From Sphingobium arseniciresistens (GTDB taxonomy: Bacteria > Pseudomonadota > Alphaproteobacteria > Sphingomonadales > Sphingomonadaceae), in contig JARFNK010000030.1 in assembly GCA_029167225.1 (NCBI GenBank), positions 1 through 64,000 of the forward strand: a stretch of DNA of 64,000 bases, written 5' to 3'. Position numbers and translations under genes: made by a program. The notes below the pieces were generated by a model that made no database searches, was not told the DNA's origin, and saw only the letters and a program-made list of their open reading frames with translations. Below are positions 37,589 to 46,442 of this stretch, piece by piece. Positions within the stretch are counted from its first letter, which is position 1. Each line of letters opens with the position of its first letter.

Positions 37589-39207
37589 TCCCCCATCTGT
37601 CCGAACGGGCGCTGATTTTCGCGCCACGCGGCCGCGACAGTGAAATAGCCGAAGCGATGTTGCGGGAGGCCGGCCTTATCAGCATATGTTGCGCGTCAAT
37701 AGACCACCTGGTTGCGGAAATGGACGCAGGGGCCGGCTTTTGCGTCGTGACCGAGGAAGCGCTCCGCGATGCCGATCTTCATGCGCTGGCCCGATGGATA
37801 GGGGATCAGCCCGAATGGTCCGATTTCCCGTTCATCCTGCTCACATTGCGAGGCGGGGGGTTGGAGCGCAATCCAGCGGCGGTGCGGTATCTCCAGACAT
37901 TGGGGAACGTCACTTTCCTTGAGCGTCCTTTCCACCCGATGACGCTGATCAGCCTGGCACAGTCCGCGCGCCGGGCGCGCCGCCGTCAATATGATGGACG
38001 ATCCCGGCTTGAGGAGTTACGCGGCCTGACGGCCGAATTGGAGCAGCGCGTCGATCGACGTACCGCGGAGCGCCAGTCTGCGCTTGAGCTGTTGCATGAG
38101 GCGCAGAAACTTGAAACGCTCGGGCAGCTGACAGGCGGCGTTGCGCATGATTTCAACAATCTGCTGATGCCGATCATGGGCGCGCTGGACATGCTTCAAC
38201 GCAGGGAGGACATCACCGACGAGCGGACACAGCGATGGATCACCAACGCCATTCAATCGAGCGAGCGCGCACGAACGTTGGTCCAAAGGCTGTTGGGTTT
38301 TGCAAGGCGTCAGGAGTTGCAAAGCCTGCCGGTCGATGTCGCCGCGCTGATCGGAGGGATGCATGATCTGATCACCAGTTCCGTCGGCCCCTCGATAGAA
38401 CTGCATGTCGAACAGGAGGATATGCTGCCCAAGGCTATCGCCGACCCCAATCAGTTGGAGCTGGCGGTGCTGAACCTGTGCGTGAATGCCCGCGACGCAA
38501 TGCCCGAGGGCGGGCCCCTCACGATCAAGACAGCCATATTACGTGGCGCAGCAAGGCCCGGAACCAAGCTTCCGGCCGGAGACTATATCCAGCTATCGGT
38601 AATCGACGCGGGCATGGGCATGGATGCTGAAACGCTTTCTCGCGCCGTGGAGCCCTTCTTTTCGACCAAGGAGGTTGGACGTGGCACCGGATTGGGATTG
38701 TCGATGGTGCATGGGCTTGCCGCGCAGCTTGGCGGAGACTTCGTGCTGAGTAGCGAGCCTGGGGTGGGCACAAGAGCCGAGCTGTTGCTGCCCGTGTCGC
38801 AGGAGCAAGGGGCAGTGTCCGGACCCGCTTCCGTCGATCTTCCGTTGGTGTCGAACCAGCCACTGAAGATCCTCGTCGTAGACGATGAAGAACTCGTGCG
38901 GAAGGCGACCGCTGAAATGCTCAGGACATTGGGGCACGATGTCCAGGAAGCTGAGGGCGGCGCCCAAGCGCTGACCATCGTGGAAGCAAGCCCCCAGACC
39001 GAACTGGTGGTCACTGATTACAAGATGCCGAGAATGGATGGCGCGGAATTGGCGAAGCGCATTCGTGAAATCCGACCCAATATGCCCATGCTCCTGATAT
39101 CCGGGTATACCGGCACTGCTGACCCTATCGTGGGCTTGCCGCGTCTGAACAAGCCATTCGGGCTAGCCGAACTCGCGGGCGCCCTTCAGGAGATTTGCGA
39201 CCGATAA
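37585..39207 (+). CDS. Hybrid histidine kinase with terminal receiver, KaiC partner
   Basis: A 540-residue soluble hybrid kinase. Residues 1-125 form a degenerate receiver-like domain. The dimerisation domain carries the phospho-acceptor His188 in GGVAHDFNNLLM. The ATPase domain follows (LCVNARDAMPEGG N-box, GTGLGLSMV). A C-terminal receiver has its acceptor Asp478 in VVTDYKMPRMDG. No membrane segments are seen, so it senses something in the cytoplasm, probably through the KaiC-like protein. The start is TTG 37585 with GGAGG four bases before it, overlapping the KaiC stop as TTGA. That overlap strongly implies coupled, stoichiometric synthesis. Confidence 0.9.
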   Translation: MIPHLSERALIFAPRGRDSEIAEAMLREAGLISICCASIDHLVAEMDAGAGFCVVTEEALRDADLHALARWIGDQPEWSDFPFILLTLRGGGLERNPAAVRYLQTLGNVTFLERPFHPMTLISLAQSARRARRRQYDGRSRLEELRGLTAELEQRVDRRTAERQSALELLHEAQKLETLGQLTGGVAHDFNNLLMPIMGALDMLQRREDITDERTQRWITNAIQSSERARTLVQRLLGFARRQELQSLPVDVAALIGGMHDLITSSVGPSIELHVEQEDMLPKAIADPNQLELAVLNLCVNARDAMPEGGPLTIKTAILRGAARPGTKLPAGDYIQLSVIDAGMGMDAETLSRAVEPFFSTKEVGRGTGLGLSMVHGLAAQLGGDFVLSSEPGVGTRAELLLPVSQEQGAVSGPASVDLPLVSNQPLKILVVDDEELVRKATAEMLRTLGHDVQEAEGGAQALTIVEASPQTELVVTDYKMPRMDGAELAKRIREIRPNMPMLLISGYTGTADPIVGLPRLNKPFGLAELAGALQEICDR

Positions 39208-39225
39208 GGCCTGCATGATTTCAAG

Positions 39226-39445
39226 CAGCGGCAGGGGGCTGCCAATGCCGCATCGGGGCTTTGGCAGCCGAAAGCGAGGTCATCTCCACCATAACCCAGT
39301 GTTCGGGGGGCAGCGTGCTTGTGCCGCTTGCTCGTTGACGCGCTTGCAACACGCGCAGCATGTCTTTAACTGACCGGCCGTATTGTGCGGATAGGCCGTT
39401 GTCACGCGGATGACACCTTGCGGGTCGACGAAGAAGCTCGGCCGC
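39226..39445 (-). pseudogene. Peroxiredoxin C-terminal remnant, frameshifted
   Basis: On the minus strand RPSFFVDPQGVIRVTTAYPHN reads into a stop-prone frame. A one-base shift continues as QYGRSVKDMLRVLQA, the usual order in AhpC/TSA-type peroxiredoxins (FVDP-G-IR ... YP-N-GRS--EMLR-L-ALQ). The catalytic N-terminal part with the peroxidatic Cys is absent. The remainder down to 39226 reads PPEHW but aligns poorly. It is a dead fragment between two plus-strand genes, which suggests an old rearrangement at this site. Confidence 0.5.
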
Positions 39446-39497
39446 CTCTACAGTGCAGGAGAGCCGAGATCGCCCCACGGCTTCGCAGTTGCAACAT

Positions 39498-39607
39498 GGG
39501 AGTGCTGCCGCTAGGACGCCCTTATTCGCAAGGACCCGGTGAAAATCCGGGTGGCTATTCCGGCCGCCGATCCGCCGGACAACGCATGTCGTCAGGACAT
39601 TGGCAGG
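39498..39607 (+). promoter_or_regulatory. Structured leader upstream of SulP (cobalamin-riboswitch-like)
   Basis: The centre is a hairpin CCCGG-TGAAAAT-CCGGG (39535-39552), whose GGTGAAAATCC core matches the conserved hairpin of cobalamin riboswitches. It is preceded by CTTATTCGCAAGGA and followed by GGCTATTCC, then by GTCAGGACATTGGCAGG at 39591-39607, which resembles a B12 box (GYCAGGAGACCTGCC). The conserved core after the hairpin is poor, so it is either decayed, a divergent class, or another alphaproteobacterial SulP leader such as the sul1 motif. It ends about 45 bp before the transporter start. Confidence 0.35.
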
Positions 39608-39652
39608 CTCTCCGCCGTGCCATCGCCCGCGATACTCGTCGGTTTCTCGAAC

Positions 39653-41143
39653 ATGAAAAGCACCGCTCTTTCGCGCTATCGCGCCGAATGGTTCAGTGGC
39701 GCGGGCAACGCTCGGCGCGACATCCTGGCCGGCATGGTCGGCACCTTTGCCCTGATACCGGAGGTCATCGCCTTTTCGTTCGTCGCTGGTATCGATCCAG
39801 AGGTTGGCCTCTTCGCGTCGTTCATGATCGGTATCGTCATAGCCGTTGCGGGTGGCCGGCCCGCCATGATTTCCGGGGCAGCAGGCTCGGTCGCTCTGGT
39901 CGCCGCCGCGCTCGTCCATGCCCATGGCCTGCAATATCTCCTCGCCGCGACACTCATGGCGGGGCTATTCCAGATCGCCTTCGGCCTCATGAAGCTCGAC
40001 ATCCTGATGCGCTTCGTGTCGCGATCGGTGCGTACCGGGTTTGTCAACGCACTCGCGATCCTGATCTTTTCGGCGCAGATGCCGCAGATGCTAAACGTCA
40101 CATGGCATAGCTATGCGATGATCGCCGCCGGCCTTGCGGTCATCTATCTGGTGCCCCGCATCACGACCGCCGTTCCTTCGCCGCTCATCTGCATCCTCAT
40201 CCTGACAGCGATCAGCATCGCTTTTCCGATGCCGATCCACACGATCGCGGATCTTGGCCGCCTGCCATCTTCACTGCCATCCTTCGCCTTGCCGGCGGTG
40301 CCTGTCGAATGGCAGACGCTGCGGGTCGTAGCGCCCTATGCGCTTGCGATGGCCGCTGTAGGTCTCCTTGAATCCATGATGACCGCCAGCGTCGTGGATG
40401 ACCTGACGGAAAGTACCAGTTCCAAGGCGCGGGAATGTACCGGCCTTGGCCTTGCCAATGTCGCAGCCGGATTGTTCGGCGGCATCGCGGGCTGCGGCAT
40501 GATTGGCCAGACCGTCGGCAATGTCCGTTATGGTGGACGTGGACGCCTCTCCACTCTGGTTGCGGGCGTCTTCCTCCTGGTGGTGATGGTGCCGCTGCGC
40601 CCATGGGTTGCACAAGTGCCGGTCGCGGCGCTCGTCGCGATCATGATCATGGTGTCGATCAGCACCTTTTCCTGGGCATCGATCCGCGACCTCGCGCGCC
40701 ATCCCAAGGTTTCCGGCGTCGTCATGATCGCGACGGTTGTCGTGACGGTCGCCACGCATGATCTGTCGGCTGGGGTCGCCGTGGGCGTGCTGCTGAGCGG
40801 CGTGTTTTTCGCCTTCAAGGTGACGCGCCTGATGGACGTACGGAGCGTTTACGACGAACTGAGCGATACGCGAACCTACATCGTCACCGGACAGGTCTTC
40901 TTCGCGAGCGCCAGCATCTTTTCCGACAAATTCGATCTGCGCGATACAGCCGCGAATGTCCGCATCGATCTTACCACCAGCCACTTGTGGGACATCACGG
41001 CAGTCGGCGCGCTTGAAGAGGTCGTCACCAAAATGCGTCGCCATGGCATTGTCGTGGAGGTGATAGGGCTTAATCAGGCGAGCGCCATACTGGTCGACAG
41101 GCTGGCGCCAACAGTAGGACACGCGCCTACCCAATCCGTCTAG
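39653..41143 (+). CDS. SulP-family anion transporter with STAS domain
   Basis: A 496-residue SulP/SLC26-type transporter for sulfate, bicarbonate or another anion in the inner membrane. About a dozen helices start with RRDILAGMVGTFALIPEVIAFSFVAG. Other landmarks are GGRPAMISGAAGSVALV, the conserved ECTGLGLANVAAGLFGG, and GCGMIGQTVGNVRYGG. The C-terminal STAS domain (about 410-490) has VRIDLTTSHLWDITAVGALEEVV. ATG 39653 fits the family start although no clear Shine-Dalgarno precedes it, which would suit leader control. The substrate cannot be distinguished. It ends at a palindromic repeat. Confidence 0.88.
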   Translation: MKSTALSRYRAEWFSGAGNARRDILAGMVGTFALIPEVIAFSFVAGIDPEVGLFASFMIGIVIAVAGGRPAMISGAAGSVALVAAALVHAHGLQYLLAATLMAGLFQIAFGLMKLDILMRFVSRSVRTGFVNALAILIFSAQMPQMLNVTWHSYAMIAAGLAVIYLVPRITTAVPSPLICILILTAISIAFPMPIHTIADLGRLPSSLPSFALPAVPVEWQTLRVVAPYALAMAAVGLLESMMTASVVDDLTESTSSKARECTGLGLANVAAGLFGGIAGCGMIGQTVGNVRYGGRGRLSTLVAGVFLLVVMVPLRPWVAQVPVAALVAIMIMVSISTFSWASIRDLARHPKVSGVVMIATVVVTVATHDLSAGVAVGVLLSGVFFAFKVTRLMDVRSVYDELSDTRTYIVTGQVFFASASIFSDKFDLRDTAANVRIDLTTSHLWDITAVGALEEVVTKMRRHGIVVEVIGLNQASAILVDRLAPTVGHAPTQSV

Positions 41144-41231
41144 AGCATGGTCCGATCCGATCGAATCGGACCATGCTCCCTTGGTCTTTTGTTTTCCGCA
41201 TTTTCCGAGCCGTCAGATGATTCCATCTGAC
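41143..41231. repeat. Alphaproteobacterial-type palindromic intergenic repeat / terminator
   Basis: GAGCATGGTCCGAT (41143-41156) and its exact complement (41165-41178) form a 14-bp stem with an 8-nt loop, followed by a T-rich CTTTTGTTTTCC. A second perfect hairpin GTCAGATG/CATCTGAC lies at 41212-41231. This two-hairpin order resembles dispersed palindromic repeats known in rhizobia and sphingomonads. It overlaps the SulP stop and probably terminates it. Confidence 0.65.
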
Positions 41232-41340
41232 TGGAACATGTTCTTGATGCGGATCTCGGTCTCGGGCTCGCAGCGGCGTATGATCTCCGGGCCCATTTGC
41301 CTGCAGCGCGCCATTCCCGGCCTGCTTCGCTTGGCCGGCG

Positions 41341-43239
41341 TTACTCGACGCTCACGATACGCCGTATCACGCCGTCGCTCTTCGTCAGGACATAGATCTC
41401 ACCGTCGCTATCGGTTGCAAGACGCATGTCGATCCGCGGCGGCCTGGGGCGGGCGGGTTGTGCGGTAGCGGTGTCCGCTGCCCCGACCTGCTCGGGCGAA
41501 GGCGGTGGCGTGCGCGCGCGCATGCGCTGTATCGCGAGTTGCGGAAGATCGGTCTTGATCTCGCCAAAGGGTGCAAGCGTGGTTGGGTCTCCATCGGTGG
41601 CGGCCTCGAGATCGGCCATCTTGGCATAGAAGATACGCCCGCTTGTAATGTCGCCGAACACGACGGCCCCCTGAAGCGCGGGCCACCGCTTGCCCCGATA
41701 CACAAACCCGTTGGCGATCGCATTGCCCTCTACCGTGGTTTTGTAGGCCAGGGCCGAATCCTGCAATTGCATGCGTTGGTCGAGCACGATCGTATCGGAA
41801 ATACGCACCGGCAGGCTGTTGTCGGTGGGAACCGAGCCATAAACAGGATTGAGCGCCTTGAACTCAGGCCCTTCACGCAACGGATAGCCGAAATTGGCAC
41901 CTTTGCGCACGAGATTGATCGTCTCGTAGCGCGGTCCGGGGAAGACGCCGTTCGACCCGATGACGAACGACAGCAACTTGGCGCCATCCCAGGTCATCCG
42001 GTGCGGATTGCGCATTCCGGTGGCCCAGATCTCCTTGCGGGCACCTGGCGTCGATATGAAGGGGTTGTCTGAAGGAATGCGGTATTGGCCGTTCTCGCTC
42101 ACCTGGCTGGTGGAAGCATGTTCGCGCAGGTCCGGCACGATCCGGATGATCTTGCCGCCGAAATGATCGAGCCGCTGGGGGTTGAGGCGTCGCACGTCGT
42201 TCTGCTCGCCGGTTCCGCCGTCGCCGGTCGCGATATAGAGAACCCGCCAGTCAGGATCGCCACGACGCGCGGCAGGATTGAAGCTCAGGTCGTTGGTTGG
42301 ATGGATGCTGTTGAGCAACTGCACCCGCAATACTTCGCGGTTGCTTCCTTCAAAACTGCTGTTCTGGGTGTTGCTATCGGTCCATTCGACGACCACGGCC
42401 TCGCGGATCAGCGGCGCGGGGCCCGACGGCGTGGGAACTCCGGCCGTCGGCTTGTAATGGGAGATATCGAGACCGGGAACGACCCCGCCTTTGGGCATCG
42501 CGGGTGCCGTGCTCGTCATGACCTCCAGATGGATCGTGTAGAATATCCCGTTACGGCGATATTCCGGATCGAAGGTAGCGGCGAGCAACCCGCTTGCAAA
42601 GCCAGCTTCTGCGACAAACCTGGGGAATACGCCCTTGAAATCGAGATAGGGAACGGTTCGCTTCGTCCGTTTATCCACAAGATAGAGCGGACCCGATGAA
42701 TCACCCACGAACAGGCGGCGGCCTCCCGGCTCACCGACAAGAAAATTGATCCGGGCGACCTGCGAGCGTGCGTCCTTGGTGGCGAAATTACCCGTGGCCG
42801 GCATTTCCAGATAGTCCATCAGGCGGGCGTTCATCACGGGCCGGGTGTGTTGCGGCGAGGATGTCACCGCCGGCTCGGTAGGGCTGGACCCCGAGGGCGC
42901 CAAAGACGCTCGTGCGGAATCGGGCGTTCCGGCACGCGCCTCGCCATAGTTCGTGGTCAGGTAGGCGAGTATGCGCGTTTGCTCGTCGGCACTGAGGACA
43001 GCGCCCAGCGTGGTCATGCGATCGACGGTCGCTCGCCAATCTTCTGCCGACCGGCGCCGGGTAAGGACGTCTCCAGCGCTGTGGCACTGACTGCATTTGG
43101 CCAGAAACTCAGTCTTTCCCGGGCCGTCGGGAATGGTCATGCCTCCCTGTGCTTGCGCCGATGCATGGCGATAGACCACAGGCAACATCGCGAGCATGGA
43201 GCATGCTGCAGCACCTAGACAGAGCGCGCGCACTTTCAC
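41341..43239 (-). CDS. Periplasmic PQQ sugar dehydrogenase fused to cytochrome c
   Basis: A 632-residue exported enzyme. After a signal peptide (ending ASAQ) comes a cytochrome c domain with haem motif CSQCH (49-53). A soluble glucose/sorbosone dehydrogenase-type six-bladed propeller then follows from about 160, with RVLYIATGDGGTGEQND, the characteristic GMRNPHRMTWDG and GANFGYPLREGPE, and NGFVYRGKRWPALQGAVVFGDI. It oxidises an aldose or similar with PQQ and passes electrons to its own haem. GTG 43239 is chosen for its GGAGGG and signal peptide; the frame opens at 43290. It is the third structurally different quinoprotein dehydrogenase in the window. Confidence 0.85.
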   Translation of the reverse strand: MKVRALCLGAAACSMLAMLPVVYRHASAQAQGGMTIPDGPGKTEFLAKCSQCHSAGDVLTRRRSAEDWRATVDRMTTLGAVLSADEQTRILAYLTTNYGEARAGTPDSARASLAPSGSSPTEPAVTSSPQHTRPVMNARLMDYLEMPATGNFATKDARSQVARINFLVGEPGGRRLFVGDSSGPLYLVDKRTKRTVPYLDFKGVFPRFVAEAGFASGLLAATFDPEYRRNGIFYTIHLEVMTSTAPAMPKGGVVPGLDISHYKPTAGVPTPSGPAPLIREAVVVEWTDSNTQNSSFEGSNREVLRVQLLNSIHPTNDLSFNPAARRGDPDWRVLYIATGDGGTGEQNDVRRLNPQRLDHFGGKIIRIVPDLREHASTSQVSENGQYRIPSDNPFISTPGARKEIWATGMRNPHRMTWDGAKLLSFVIGSNGVFPGPRYETINLVRKGANFGYPLREGPEFKALNPVYGSVPTDNSLPVRISDTIVLDQRMQLQDSALAYKTTVEGNAIANGFVYRGKRWPALQGAVVFGDITSGRIFYAKMADLEAATDGDPTTLAPFGEIKTDLPQLAIQRMRARTPPPSPEQVGAADTATAQPARPRPPRIDMRLATDSDGEIYVLTKSDGVIRRIVSVE

Positions 43240-43556
43240 GAATTTCCCTCCACCACTTTCCGGATGTCGAATAGATATCCAGACTGTCAAATTATTAGTG
43301 CCCTAAGTTTACCGCTAAAAATCCCTGAAGAAAATCATGCAAAACAGCATAACCTTATGACTGAAATTCATGAATTGATCGATCAGCGCTTGCGACATGC
43401 AAATTGCCGGACACCGCCGTCAGTGCGAAATCTGCCGGCCCGCCTGGCCTTTGGCCTTATCCATCGCATTGGTCATCCACCGCGTTGGTCGCCTGTATCG
43501 GCATCAAATGTCGAGGTGAATCCGTCCGTCTGGCCACGTCCCGGCGCGGTCGCTCT
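43240..43556. other. Intergenic region before the PQQ sugar dehydrogenase
   Basis: About 317 bp. The AT-rich part at 43280-43370 probably carries the promoter of the minus-strand dehydrogenase. No gene or clear repeat is seen in the rest. Confidence 0.4.
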
Positions 43557-43937
43557 TCAGGAACGCTGACGGCCGGCCCAGTTCCCGCGTTCGACGAAGA
43601 TGCGGCTGACCGCCTCCATATTTTCGCTGCCCCAATTGCATAGGGGAACAAGGGCCTGCGAAAGGCTGTGGCCGAGCGGCGTCAACGTGTAGTCCACGCG
43701 GGGCGGAACTTCACGATAGTCCCTGCGCGTGATGATCCCGTCGGCGTCCAGTTCTTTCAACTGCTGGATCAGCATCTTGTCGCTGACCCCCTGAACCGCG
43801 CGCTTGAGTTCGCCATAACGGCATGGACCCTGGATGAGGAAATAGATGATGAGAGGCTTCCACTTGCCCGCGATGACCTTGAGCGTTGCATCAAGGCCGC
43901 AGGTGAAGCCGGGAGCCGGGTCTGGGATGTCATTCAT
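43557..43937 (-). CDS. HxlR-family transcriptional regulator
   Basis: A 126-residue winged-helix regulator. CGLDATLKVIAGKWKPLIIYFL begins the HxlR domain with its conserved N-terminal Cys, the redox or electrophile sensor in many members. YGELKRAVQGVSDKMLIQQLKELDADGII is the recognition region, and YTLTPLGHSL is the wing end. The start MNDIPDPAPG at ATG 43937 is the family start; the frame extends to 44105 but overlaps the divergent SDR. It most likely represses or activates the SDR at 44026 and itself, possibly in response to aldehydes or quinones. Confidence 0.88.
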   Translation of the reverse strand: MNDIPDPAPGFTCGLDATLKVIAGKWKPLIIYFLIQGPCRYGELKRAVQGVSDKMLIQQLKELDADGIITRRDYREVPPRVDYTLTPLGHSLSQALVPLCNWGSENMEAVSRIFVERGNWAGRQRS

Positions 43938-44025
43938 AATTTCACACTTACCAAAAGGTGCATACTTGTCGATAGGTAGGTACGTCGCCAGCTTTGTGCC
44001 AGCTTGAATTTGGAAAGGCACGATC
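43938..44025. promoter_or_regulatory. HxlR/SDR divergent operator region
   Basis: An 88-bp gap with repeated ACTTACC, ACTTGTC and GATAGGTAGGT elements between 43947 and 43982. They form imperfect inverted and direct repeats like other HxlR sites. AAAGG precedes the SDR start by eight bases. Confidence 0.4.
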
Positions 44026-44760
44026 ATGACAAGATTGAACGGAAAGACTGCAGTCGTGACCGGCGGCGGCACCGGCATCGGCTTTGCATCGGCGAAGCGC
44101 TTCATCGATGAAGGCGCGTTCGTCTATATTTTTGGAAGACGACAGGAACTGCTGGACGCGGCGGTCGCAAAGCTCGGCCCCAATGCCCGCGCGATCGCTG
44201 GTTCGGTTACGGAGCAGGTGGATCTCGGACGATTGTTCGAAACGGTAAAGGCCGACCGTGGCGGGGTCGACATCCTGTTCGCCAATGCGGGTACGGGCGA
44301 ACTTGCTCCCCTGGGGCAGATTACTGCGGAGCAATATGACCGCACGTTCGACATCAATGTAAAAGGCGTGTTGTTCACGGTGCAGGCGGGCCTGCCGCTG
44401 ATGGGATCGGGGGGATCTATCATCCTGACCGGATCGACGACGGGAGTGATGGGGACAGCGGCCTTCAGCCTTTACAGCGCGACCAAGGCAGCGGTCCGCA
44501 ATTTCGCGCGCAGTTGGGCGCAGGATTTGCGGGGGACCGGAATTCGCGTGAATGTGCTGTCGCCTGGGCCGACCTTGACCGAACTTGCCGAGCAAGTGGT
44601 GGGCAGGGACGCGATGATGGAGATGGGCGCTGGCACGCCGATCGGGCATGTTGGCGATCCGGCGGAGGTCGCCGCAGTGGCAGCGTTCCTCGCATCGTCC
44701 GACAGCAGCTTCATGACCGGCAGTGAAGTCTTCGCCGATGGAGGCATGGCGCAAATCTGA
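44026..44760 (+). CDS. SDR-family oxidoreductase under HxlR control
   Basis: A 244-residue classical SDR. TGGGTGIG (12-19) binds the cofactor, and GRR after the second strand (FGRRQEL) favours NADPH. NAGT appears mid-chain, and the catalytic YxxxK lies in FSLYSATKAAVRNF after LTGS. LSPGPTLT and MTGSEVFADGGMAQ complete the fold. An SDR divergent from an HxlR gene is a common arrangement in proteobacteria, usually linked to detoxifying aldehydes or quinones. Its substrate is not known. Confidence 0.9.
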   Translation: MTRLNGKTAVVTGGGTGIGFASAKRFIDEGAFVYIFGRRQELLDAAVAKLGPNARAIAGSVTEQVDLGRLFETVKADRGGVDILFANAGTGELAPLGQITAEQYDRTFDINVKGVLFTVQAGLPLMGSGGSIILTGSTTGVMGTAAFSLYSATKAAVRNFARSWAQDLRGTGIRVNVLSPGPTLTELAEQVVGRDAMMEMGAGTPIGHVGDPAEVAAVAAFLASSDSSFMTGSEVFADGGMAQI

Positions 44761-45348
44761 TGCGCGCCGATATCGCACACCGGATGTCCGGGGCAGCCCA
44801 TGTGTTACGAGCGCAAGGCTTCGCCGCCGGAATGAGCAATCCGATCTGGCGATACCGCGGTATTGGCGGAAGGCCGCTATAATCCGCGCGAAGCGACCAT
44901 CCCATTGGCTATCCTAAAACGGAAACGCTTCCCTTGGTGGATTGTGCAAGCTCAACCATGTCTTCATGGGAGGCGCAGCCTAGATGGATATTCCATACCA
45001 GAAAATGGCGTCGCCGCTCAGTTCATCAGGATTTCTGCTTCGAAAGCTTGTCCTGGAATTGAGCGGCGGCGTTGCTACATCCGATTTATCGTGCCGGTCT
45101 TTTGAAGATCGACTCTTCATCGGTTGCTGACAGCATAATACGCCTCAAAAGTGAGTCGCTCAAGCGGTTTGCGGAGGCATTGATGCCCTGTGTCACGTAG
45201 AACATTGGCTTCGCATGCCTGCCCTGTTGAGACGACGTGGCGGGCCAGGGACGCGGCCAGAACGGTCGCGGGACGGCAGGCAATATGCTATTTTCCTGTC
45301 GTGAATGCCCCACCACGGAGTCGGGCGTCTGGCGAGAGGAGCGCAGCC
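44761..45348. other. Long intergenic region, nothing recognised
   Basis: About 590 bp between an SDR and a methyltransferase. Reading frames are short and lack family motifs. GAGAGGAGCG just before 45349 is the only site I can name. Confidence 0.4.
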
Positions 45349-46410
45349 ATGTCCGCACCAATCGACGAAGCGAAACTGCACGCATTTGTGGGAAAGATGT
45401 TGGGCGACCTGGGCGGCGCGATGAGCGTGCCCACGGTGCGGCTGGGTGTCCGGCTGGGATTGTTCGACGCGCTGGCGGAAGGTCCCGCTACGGCCAAGGA
45501 ACTGGCGTCGCGCGCCGGCGGCCTGCATGAGCGCTATGTACGCGAATGGGCGCTGGCACAGGCCGCAAACGGCTATGTCGATTTCGACCCGGCGAACGAG
45601 CGTTTCAGCCTCTCGCCCGAACAGGCGATGGTGTTCCACAATGCCGACAGCCCGGTCTATCTGGTTGCCGCCTTTGAAATGGTCGCCGCCATGGTCGAGG
45701 CGGAGCTCAAGGTGGAGGAATGTTTCCGCAATGGTACGGGGGTCCGCTGGGGCGACCACGCCGGCTGCCTGTTCTGCGCCACGGGCGCATTTTTCCGCCC
45801 TGGCTATGTGAACAATATCGTGCAGAGCTGGATTCCCGCGCTGGACGGCGTGGAGGCAAAGTTGCGAGTAGGGGCGAAGGTCGCCGATGTCGGCTGCGGG
45901 GTCGGCTTTTCGACGCTGCTGATGGCGCAGGCTTATCCTGAGAGCCGGTTCATCGGCTACGACTTCCACGCCCCGTCCATCGAGGAAGCGCGGCGTCATG
46001 CGCAGGCGCATGGCCTGGGCGAGCGGGTGCGCTTCGAGGTGGCGACCGCAAAGGACGTTCCGGGAAGGGATTTCGATCTCGTCACCATGTACGACTGCCT
46101 GCACGACATGGGAGACCCGCGCGGCTGCGCGGCGCACATGCGCGAGATATTGGCCCCGGACGGACGCTGGATGATCGTCGAGCCGATTGCCGGGGACAGG
46201 CCGGAGGCGAACTTCAATCCTGTCGGGCGGCTCTATTACAATGCATCCACGATGATCTGCGTGCCGACGTCGCTGGATCAGGAAGTAGGCGAAGGGCTTG
46301 GCGCGCAGGCTGGAGAGGCGCTCCTGGCGGAGGTCGCTCGGGCGGGCGGGTTCGGGCATGTGCGGCGCGCAACTGAGGGGTCCTTCAATATGGTGCTGGA
46401 AGCAAGTTAG
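45349..46410 (+). CDS. Class I SAM-dependent methyltransferase with winged-helix N-domain
   Basis: A 353-residue methyltransferase. The N-terminal winged-helix/dimerisation domain reads LGLFDALAEGPATAKELASRAGGLHERYVREW. The Rossmann domain has motif I VADVGCGVGFSTLLMA, the acidic FIGYDFH after strand 2, and motif IV-like MYDCLHDMGDP. This is the Rv2258c/O-methyltransferase-like arrangement acting on small molecules. GAGAGGAG precedes ATG 45349; the frame opens earlier at 45190. It converges on the type III PKS operon, so it might methylate its product, but co-regulation is not shown. Confidence 0.85.
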   Translation: MSAPIDEAKLHAFVGKMLGDLGGAMSVPTVRLGVRLGLFDALAEGPATAKELASRAGGLHERYVREWALAQAANGYVDFDPANERFSLSPEQAMVFHNADSPVYLVAAFEMVAAMVEAELKVEECFRNGTGVRWGDHAGCLFCATGAFFRPGYVNNIVQSWIPALDGVEAKLRVGAKVADVGCGVGFSTLLMAQAYPESRFIGYDFHAPSIEEARRHAQAHGLGERVRFEVATAKDVPGRDFDLVTMYDCLHDMGDPRGCAAHMREILAPDGRWMIVEPIAGDRPEANFNPVGRLYYNASTMICVPTSLDQEVGEGLGAQAGEALLAEVARAGGFGHVRRATEGSFNMVLEAS

Positions 46411-46442
46411 GCGGGCGGCTGTTGATACTTGGGAGGGCGTCG

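Noticed and set aside
41213..41330. Minus-strand short frame ending MFQSDGII
   Set aside because: Its end coincides with the second hairpin of the palindromic repeat and no protein family is apparent.
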